NCBI RefSeq assembly: GCF_000372725.1
Contig: NW_005198433.1
Span: 13,190-47,958, forward strand
DNA length: 34,769 bases
Direction of reading: 5' to 3'
Origin: Emiliania huxleyi CCMP1516
Taxonomy: Eukaryota; Haptophyta; Isochrysidales; Noelaerhabdaceae
In this document: positions 28,956 to 34,769 of the stretch, one piece after another
Position numbering within the stretch: position 1 is the stretch's first letter
Layout: each line of letters begins with the position of its first letter
The notes under the pieces: model-generated
Told to the model about the DNA's origin: nothing
Database searches by the model: none
The model's input: the letters and a program-made list of their open reading frames with translations, nothing else
Program-made: the position numbers and the translations under genes

Positions 28956-28998
28956 CCCGGGAAAGTTGCCTCGCTCCGCTCGTCAACTTTCTCCCGGG
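28956..28998. other. Hairpin 1
   Basis: CCCGGGAAAGTTG (28956-28968) pairs with CAACTTTCTCCCGGG (28984-28998) around a 15-nt loop. One CT bulge lies in the 3' arm. Confidence 0.9.
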
Positions 28999-29136
28999 CG
29001 AGTTGTACGTGCGGCGTGGCGGCAATAACTCTCTCTCCCTCTCTCTCTCCCTGCGCGCGCAGCGCGCGATTTTTTTGGCGGGAGGGCCCTTTTCATCGAT
29101 TTTTGAGCCCTCCGTCGAGCCGTGGCGGGGGAGCGG

Positions 29137-29239
29137 TAACCCTAACTTAACCCTAGCTCGGAGCGGGTGCTAACCCTAACCCGAGCACCTCTTCCTCGGG
29201 AACCCTAACCCTAACCGCACCCAACCTCGCTAACCCTAG
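29137..29239. repeat. Degenerate interstitial telomere repeats, block 1
   Basis: TAACCCTAACTTAACCCTAG, CTAACCCTAACCC, AACCCTAACCCTAACCG and CTAACCCTAG, separated by unique sequence. Confidence 0.9.
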
Positions 29240-29960
29240 CTGGCCATCCCTCCACTGTCTGTTGAGGACGGCGAGCGACGCGAGTGCGAGGATAGCGTGC
29301 TTGATGGGCTCGCCCGGAGCGATAGCGTGCGAAGACGGTGGCGGCGGTGAGAGAGGAGATTGCGGCGCGAGATGGCCGAGCGTGACAACGGTCGGCACCG
29401 CCGATGCGATGCTGCCGCCTCGTCATCGCTCCTTGGTGCAGCGAGCGATGGAGCTGCGACCTAGGGAGTGGCATCGGAGCGTCGCGACCGCGGCATCGAG
29501 TGGCAGCGGAAAGAGCAGGTGAGAGACGGCAGACGCTCGCGCTCCGCTCAAGTAGATGCGAAGAATCTAGTAGCGACAGCACGCAGGGTTAGCCGTGAGA
29601 GTGAGACCGGAGGCGAGTTTGCTAGCTGGTTGCTGAGCGAGGCAGTGGGAGAGGTGGCGAGCGTTCCGGAAGTGGCAGAGGAGGCGAAGGCGGCAGCGAA
29701 GGCGGCGGCGAGCAAAGAATGCGAGGCGGAGCCGCAGAAACATGGGCGCAAATGCCATGGCGAGGCAGTGAGCAGTGCGGACGGTGCGGAGGGCGTGCGT
29801 GGGTGCACGCGGCGACGCTCCTGCACGAGCGAGAGCAAACACGCGATTTTTCTCACGTGCATGACTGACGCGCACTGCTGGCGCTAAATGCCGAATTTTT
29901 CTTCTTCTGCTTTGTCGCGCCTTATCCCGGTAGTCACCCATCCGCGCGCGCCGGCGTCGC

Positions 29961-30003
29961 CCCGGGAAAGTCGTGTCGCTGCGCTCCACGACTTTCTCCC
30001 GGG
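29961..30003. other. Hairpin 2, covarying with hairpin 1
   Basis: CCCGGGAAAGTCGTG (29961-29975) pairs with CACGACTTTCTCCCGGG (29987-30003). Relative to hairpin 1 the inner stem changed on both arms (GTTG/CAAC to GTCGTG/CACGAC), keeping pairing. Confidence 0.9.
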
Positions 30004-30142
30004 CTCCGCCGGGGTGTGGTTGCGGCGGCGGTAGTGACTCTCTCTCTCTCTTTCTTCCTGCGCGCGCAGCGCGCGATTTTTTCGCGAGGTTGACCGTTTT
30101 ATCGACTTTTGAGCCCTTCTTCGAGCCGTGGCGGGGGAGCGT

Positions 30143-30253
30143 GTAACCCTAACTTAACCCTAGCTCTCGACGACGACGTGATCCTAACCCTAACGTCATG
30201 ACGGTGTGCCACCTCTAACCCTAACCGCAACACTACCCTGGCTAACCCTAACG
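30143..30253. repeat. Degenerate interstitial telomere repeats, block 2
   Basis: TAACCCTAACTTAACCCTAG, CCTAACCCTAACG, CTAACCCTAACCG and CTAACCCTAACG within about 110 bp. Confidence 0.9.
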
Positions 30254-31054
30254 ACACCCGGCAATCTTTATGCTTGGGGCGCTCGAGAGCGCCGCGTGTG
30301 CGAGGAGAGCCGGCCCAGCTCGCCGGAGGCGGTCTCGTGGCGAAGACGGCGGCGGTGAGATGGAGGGTTGCGGCGGGATCGAAGGCATTTTTTCCGTCGG
30401 CACGGCGGTCGGCCACCGCCGATGCGAGGCTGCGCCTCGCCTTTGCTGCTCGGCGCAGCGGGTGGTGACGCTGTGACCGAGAGAGCCGACGCAACATCGA
30501 GAGTCGCGACCGCGCGGTGTCGAGGTGACGTGACAGCGAAAAGAGCACGAGAGAGGCGGCCGGCGCTCCGAGTCGATGAGCGAAGACCCTAGCAGCGACA
30601 GCACGAAGCGTGAGCGAGAGCGAGCGGGTGCGGGTCAGGTGGCGCTGGTGTCGACTCCTGCAGAGCGAGGCAGTGAGTGCGATGGCGGCCGCAGAGCAGT
30701 TTCGGAACCGGCGGTGGCGAGGGCGGCGGCAAGTGCAGGAGAGCGAGTCCGTCGCATGCACACGGAAATGCCATGGCTACGCAGTGGGTGGTGTGGACGG
30801 AGCGGAGGCGTTGCGTGGGTGCACGCTGCGACGCGCCTGCGCGAGCGTGAGCAAATGGCAAGCGAGCGAGCTGTGCCGTCCGCGACCGAAAAAGAATTTT
30901 GCCGGACGCCGGTAAAGAATTTTCGACAAAAGGCGGTCGCACGAAACGATTCACGCGACAGGCGAGGCAGGAAAAGAATTGGAACCCGGAAAACGAAGAA
31001 TCGACGCGCCGAGATGGATGCGCTGAGAAGAAGAAAAACATTTGTCAGACGCCA

Positions 31055-33870
31055 TTCAAAGGCCGTGTGTCGCGTGTGCTGCGCTACACGCTCGGCGCTG
31101 CTAGCCCGGCGAGGAGCGCCTTTGGGGCGGCGAGAAGGCGCCGGACGGCATTCACGACTCGAGGAGTGAAGAGACGCCGTTCGCACTTTGTGCCAGGAAC
31201 AAAAAATGACTTAGCGGTTTCGAGGTGTGAAATGACGGTTCTCACACTTTTCGACTCGGATAGGGCTCGAGGCGCCGTTTTAGCAGGCGCCGTGCAAGGG
31301 GCGTGTCGCACGTGTGCTGCGCTGCACGATCGGCGCCGTTTGCACGGCGCGCAGCGCCCTTGGGGCGGTGAGAAGGCGCCGGACGGTGTTCACGGCTCGA
31401 GGTGTGAAGAGGCGCCGTTCACACTCTTTGCTATGAATAGGGCTCGGCTCGCCGACTCACGAGGCGGCCTTCACCGTGCGTGTGCAGCGCGTGCTCCTCT
31501 GCACGCGCCGCGCTCTCTTTGCGGCGCGCAGCGCCGCTAGAGCGGCTTGACGGCGACAAAATGACTTAGCGGTTTCGAGGTGTGAAATGACGGTTCTCAC
31601 ACTTTTCGACTCGGATAGGGCTCGAGGCGCCGTTTTATCAGACGCCGTGCAAGGGGCGTGTCGCACGTGTGCTGCGCTGCACGATCGGCGCCGTTTGCAC
31701 GGCGCGCAGCGCCCTTGGGGCGGTGAGAAGGCGCCGGACGGTGTTCACGGCTCGAGGTGTGAAGAGGCGCCGTTCACACTCTGTGCTATGAATAGGGCTC
31801 GGCTCGCCGACTCGTGAGACGGCCTTCACCGTGCGTGTGCAGCACGTGCTCCTCTGCACGCGCCGCGCTCTCTTTGCGGCGCGCAGCGCCGCTAGAGCGG
31901 CTTGACGGCGAAAAAATGACTTAGCGGTTTCGAGGTGTGAAATGACGGTTCGCACACTTTTCGACTTGGATAGGGCTCGAGGCGCCGTTTTAGCAGGCGC
32001 CGTGCAAGGGGCGTGTCGCACGTGTGCTGCGCTGCACGCTCGGCGCCGTTTGCACGGCGCGCAGCGCCCTTGGGGCGGTGAGAAGGCGCCGGACGGTGTT
32101 CACGGCTCGAGGTGTGAAGAGGCGCCGTTCACACTCTGTGCTATGAACAGGGCTCGGCTCGCCGACTCGTGAGACGGCCTTCGCCGTGCGTGTGCAGCGT
32201 GTGCTCCTCTGCACGCGCCGCGCTCTCTTTGCGGCGCGCAGCGCCGCGAGAGCGGCTTGACGGCGAAAAAATGACTTAGCGGTTTCGAGGTGTGAAAAGA
32301 CGGTTCTCACACTTTTCGACTCGGATAGGGCTTGAGGCGCCGTTTTATCAGACGCCGTGCAAGGGGCGTGTCGCACGTGTGCTGCGCTGCCCGCTCGGCG
32401 CCGTTTGCACGGCGCGCAGCGCCCTTGGGGCGGTGAGAAGGCGCCGGACGGTGTTCACGGCTCGAGGTGTGAAGAGGCGCCGTTCACACTCTTTGCTATG
32501 AATAGGGCTCGGCTCGCCGACTCGTGAGACGGCCTTCGCCGTGCGTGTGCAGCGTGTGCTCCTCTGCACGCGCCGCGCTCTCTTTGCGGCGCGCAGCGCC
32601 GCGAGAGCGGCTTGACGGCGAAAAAATGACTTAGCGGTTTCGAGGTGTGAAAAGACGGTTCTCACACTTTTCGACTCGGATAGGGCTTGAGGCGCCGTTG
32701 TATCAGACGCCGTGCAAGGGGCGTGTCGCACGTGTGCTGCGCTGCCCGCTCGGCGCCGTTTGCACGGCGCGCAGCGCCCTTGGGGCGGTGAGAAGGCGCC
32801 GGACGGTGTTCACGGCTCGAGGTGTGAAGAGGCGCCGTTCACACTCTTTGCTATGAATAGGGCTCGGCTCGCCGACTCGTGAGACGGCCTTCGCCGTGCG
32901 TGTGCAGCGTGTGCTCCTCTGCACGCGCCGCGCTCTCTTTGCGGCGCGCAGCGCCGCGAGAGCGGCTTGACGGCGAAAAAATGACTTAGCGGTTTCGAGG
33001 TGTGAAAAGACGGTTCTCACACTTTTCGACTCGGATAGGGCTTGAGGCGCCGTTGTATCAGACGCCGTGCAAGGGGCGTGTCGCACGTGTGCTGCGCTGC
33101 ACGATCGGCGCCGTTTGCACGGCGCGCAGCGCCCTTGGGGCGGTGAGAAGGCGCCGGACGGTGTTCACGGCTCGAGGTGTGAAGAGGCGCCGTTCACACT
33201 CTGTGCTATGAATAGGGCTCGGCTCGCCGACTCGTGAGACGGCCTTCACCGTGCGTGTGCAGCGCGTGCTCCTCTGCACGCGCCGCGCTCTCTTTGCGGC
33301 GCGCAGCGCCGCTAGAGCGGCTTGACGGCGAAAAAATGACTTAGCGGTTTCGAGGTGTGAAATGACGGTTCTCACACTTTTCGACTCGGATAGGGCTCGA
33401 GGCGCCGTTTTATCAGACGCCGTGCAAGTGGCGTGTCGGACGTGTGCTGCGCTGCCCGCTCGGCGCCGTTCGCACGGCGCGGAGCGCCCTTGGGGCGGTG
33501 AGAAGGCGCCGGACGGTGTTCACGGCTCGAGGTGTGAAGAGGCGCCGTTCACACGTTCTGCTATGAACAGGGCTCGGCTCGCCGGCTCACGAGGCGGCAT
33601 TGGCGGTGCGTGTGCAGTGTGTGCTCCCCTGCACGCGCCGCGCTCTTTACGCGGCGCGCAGCGCCGCTAGAGCGGCTTGACGGCGAAAAAAAGACTTAGC
33701 GGCTTTGAGGTGTGAAAAGACGGTTCTCACACTTTTCGGCTCGGGTAAGGCTCGTTGCGCCGATTCATTAGACGCCCTTCACGGGGCGCGTCGCGCGTGT
33801 ACTGCGCTACACGCTCGGCGCTGTTAGTACGGCGCAGAGCGCCTTTGGGGCGGTGAGAAGTTGCCGGACG
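31055..33870. repeat. 355-bp satellite array, each unit a diverged dimer of ~177-bp monomers
   Basis: The landmark ATGACTTAGCGG (AAGACTTAGCGG in the last) occurs at 31206, 31561, 31916, 32271, 32626, 32981, 33336 and 33691, exactly 355 bp apart each time. Within a unit the two halves align: CGAGGTGTGAAATGACGG (31221) and CGAGGTGTGAAGAGGCGC (31398) are 177 bp apart, and both halves share GCGGCGCGCAGCGCC-like 3' parts. Central units are nearly identical. The first and last are more diverged and resemble each other (TGCTGCGCTACACGCTCGGC / TACTGCGCTACACGCTCGGC). The recurring 60-130-codon open frames are by-products of the repeat. Confidence 0.96.
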
Positions 33871-34063
33871 GTGAGCGGGTCCACCACACAGAGTTCTCCC
33901 CATCATGTGCCCAAATGCGCCCGCCGTTTTTCGTCATACCCCCCCCCCTCTGGAAACACGCCGACTTTGATTGGGTCCGGTTCAACCTCACTCTCATCTT
34001 TATACTTACAGTCACAAAAGGTCAGATCTGTGCCACCCTGGGCTGGACCTAGTCACCAGTCAC
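33871..34063. other. Spacer between the satellite and the duplicated PDI-like 3' end
   Basis: Unique, less GC-rich sequence; no gene or repeat seen. It has a TTTATACTTACAG stretch, which could be a splice acceptor or chance. Confidence 0.4.
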
Positions 34064-34752
34064 CGCGCGTGTGTGTGTTTTTGGTTTTTCGCACAAAAAC
34101 AGCGCGCCGCGACTTTTTTATATGAAAACCCGATTCCGAGGAAGCCTGGTGGTGGTTAAGCGCCCATCGCATCCGCCTTCGCTGTATCCCTGCGTGCGCA
34201 CTTGCGGCGCGTCGATCGCTTCTCTCCCAAAACACCCTTCGGAGCCCCCGCCGCAAACCGCCGCCGCGACCCTCACAAGCAGGAGAAGGGCTGGCGTCTG
34301 CTACCCCCCGCGCCTGGGCTCCACGGCTCTACGACCTGCGGGTCCGCGCTGCGGTGGGGCCGACAGCAGCGCCAAACCCGTTCACGCGCCCTTCTTGGCC
34401 GCCTTCTTCGCCTTGGCCTTGGCCTTCTTCTTCTTCTTTGCGATCTTTGCGAGCTTCTCCTCGAGCTGGCGCCTAATCTCGGACAATCTCGGACAATCTC
34501 GGGTGGCCTCAGGCCCACCGCCGACCCCGGGCTCCTCCAGCTGGCGCCGCTTCTCGATGGCCTTGAGCTGCTTCTCGTTGCGCGCCTTGCAGAGCAAGCC
34601 CTCCAATCTCGGGTAATCTCGGGTAATCTCGGGTAATCTCGGGTAATCTCGTTGCGCGCCTTGCAGAGCAAGCCCTCCAATCTCGGGTAATCTCGGGTAA
34701 TCTCGGGTAATCTCGGGTAATCTCGGGTAATCTCGGGTAATCTCGGGTAATC
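34064..34752. repeat. Segmental duplication, copy 2
   Basis: The counterpart of 24261-24850 at high identity. It starts immediately after the unique spacer and runs to the window edge, where the minisatellite array differs in length and order. Confidence 0.92.
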
Positions 34753-34769
34753 GGCACATTGTCCTGTAA
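34382..34769 (-). CDS. Second, partial copy of the PDI-like gene 3' end
   Basis: In the minus sense it encodes EDLLCKAR-type pieces (GLLCKARNEKQLKAIEKRRQ), the same duplicated RRQLEE junction and the Lys-rich C-terminus, stop at 34382-34384. It carries two exon-fragment/minisatellite units (34582, 34656) instead of five. The rest of the gene, if present, lies beyond the window. It could be a functional paralogue or a truncated duplicate. Confidence 0.6.
   Translation of the reverse strand, partial: YRTMCRLPEITRDYPRLPEITRDYPRLPEIGGLALQGAQRDYPRLPEITRDYPRLEGLLCKARNEKQLKAIEKRRQLEEPGVGGGPEATRDCPRLSEIRRQLEEKLAKIAKKKKKAKAKAKKAAKKGA

Larger units (their letters stand above)
28945..29950. repeat. Subtelomere-like unit 1 (~1,005 bp)
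   Basis: The unit has a CCCGGGAAAG hairpin, a (CT)n run, CGCGCGCAGCGCGCGATTTT, degenerate CCCTAA repeats, then about 650 bp ending with TGCACG...GAGCGAGAGCAAAC. The same order recurs in 29951-30950, offset by 1,005-1,006 bp, with moderate divergence. No conserved ORF. Confidence 0.8.
29951..30950. repeat. Subtelomere-like unit 2 (~1,005 bp)
   Basis: Same architecture as unit 1: a hairpin at 29961, a (CT)n run, CGCGCGCAGCGCGCGATTTT, CCCTAA motifs at 30143-30253, then a long region ending GTGAGCAAATGG. Shared landmarks include ACCGCCGATGCGA, GTAGCGACAGCAC/CTAGCAGCGACAGCAC and AAATGCCATGGC. Confidence 0.8.

Noticed and set aside
31084..33670. Family of 60-130-codon ORFs on both strands of the satellite
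   Set aside because: They repeat with the 355-bp period and occur on both strands with no sign of coding constraint; explained by the GC-rich, stop-poor satellite.

Overview
This window looks like nuclear DNA from a GC-rich eukaryotic alga. My best guess is a haptophyte (prymnesiophyte); a pelagophyte or dinoflagellate relative is the main alternative. The reasons are: multi-exon genes with many short (62-85 nt) introns; frequent GC-AG as well as GT-AG splice junctions; a plastid-type MutS2 gene; 7TM-receptor-like, Kelch and prolyl-4-hydroxylase genes; degenerate CCCTAA (TTAGGG-type) telomeric motifs; and dense minisatellites. No bacterial operon, ribosome-binding-site or phage architecture is visible.

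Layout. 1-3118: one or two unrecognised plus-strand genes cut up by 10-11 bp minisatellites. 3788-5243: a seven-exon Kelch-repeat gene. 5404-about 6745: a 5'-truncated, internally deleted copy (A) of a mobile element. 6831-8216: a PAN-domain/prolyl 4-hydroxylase gene whose 5' end abuts that copy. 8349-9468 and 10420-12319: two 7TM receptor-like genes. 12496-13144: a 649-bp element with 25-bp terminal inverted repeats. 13168-17932: an 11-exon MutS2 gene, reconstructed here at 885 codons in frame. 18015-24081: a longer copy (B) of the mobile element, encoding chromodomain, RNase H, Cys/His cluster, coiled coil and SET-like segments. Copy B is split by a nested 1,315-bp inverted-repeat transposon and followed by a long (CA)n tract. 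24584-about 27663 (minus): a fragmented thioredoxin-fold (PDI-like) gene. 27760-30950: gene-poor, with two tandem ~1,005-bp subtelomere-like units, each with a hairpin and degenerate telomere repeats. 31055-33870: a satellite array with an exact 355-bp period built from two diverged ~177-bp halves. 34064-34769: a second partial copy of the 3' end of the PDI-like gene.

The unifying theme is how introns arise here. In almost every intron that can be placed, the intron holds a short repeat and is flanked by a duplicated 8-35 bp piece of exon. That piece supplies AG|GC, or a GY donor, so one copy is spliced away and the frame is kept. At least three unrelated repeat types do this: 10-11 bp minisatellites; a ~40-bp hairpin sequence; and a ~150-190-bp interspersed repeat. 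The hairpin sequence matches one half of the 355-bp satellite over nearly its whole length, and it carries GT...AG ends in both orientations. The most striking case is the MutS2 Walker-A codon region, where exon fragment plus hairpin element has been amplified into about 12 units of exactly 71 bp. I know of introner elements derived from DNA transposons in algae; introns derived from a satellite repeat would, to my knowledge, be new.
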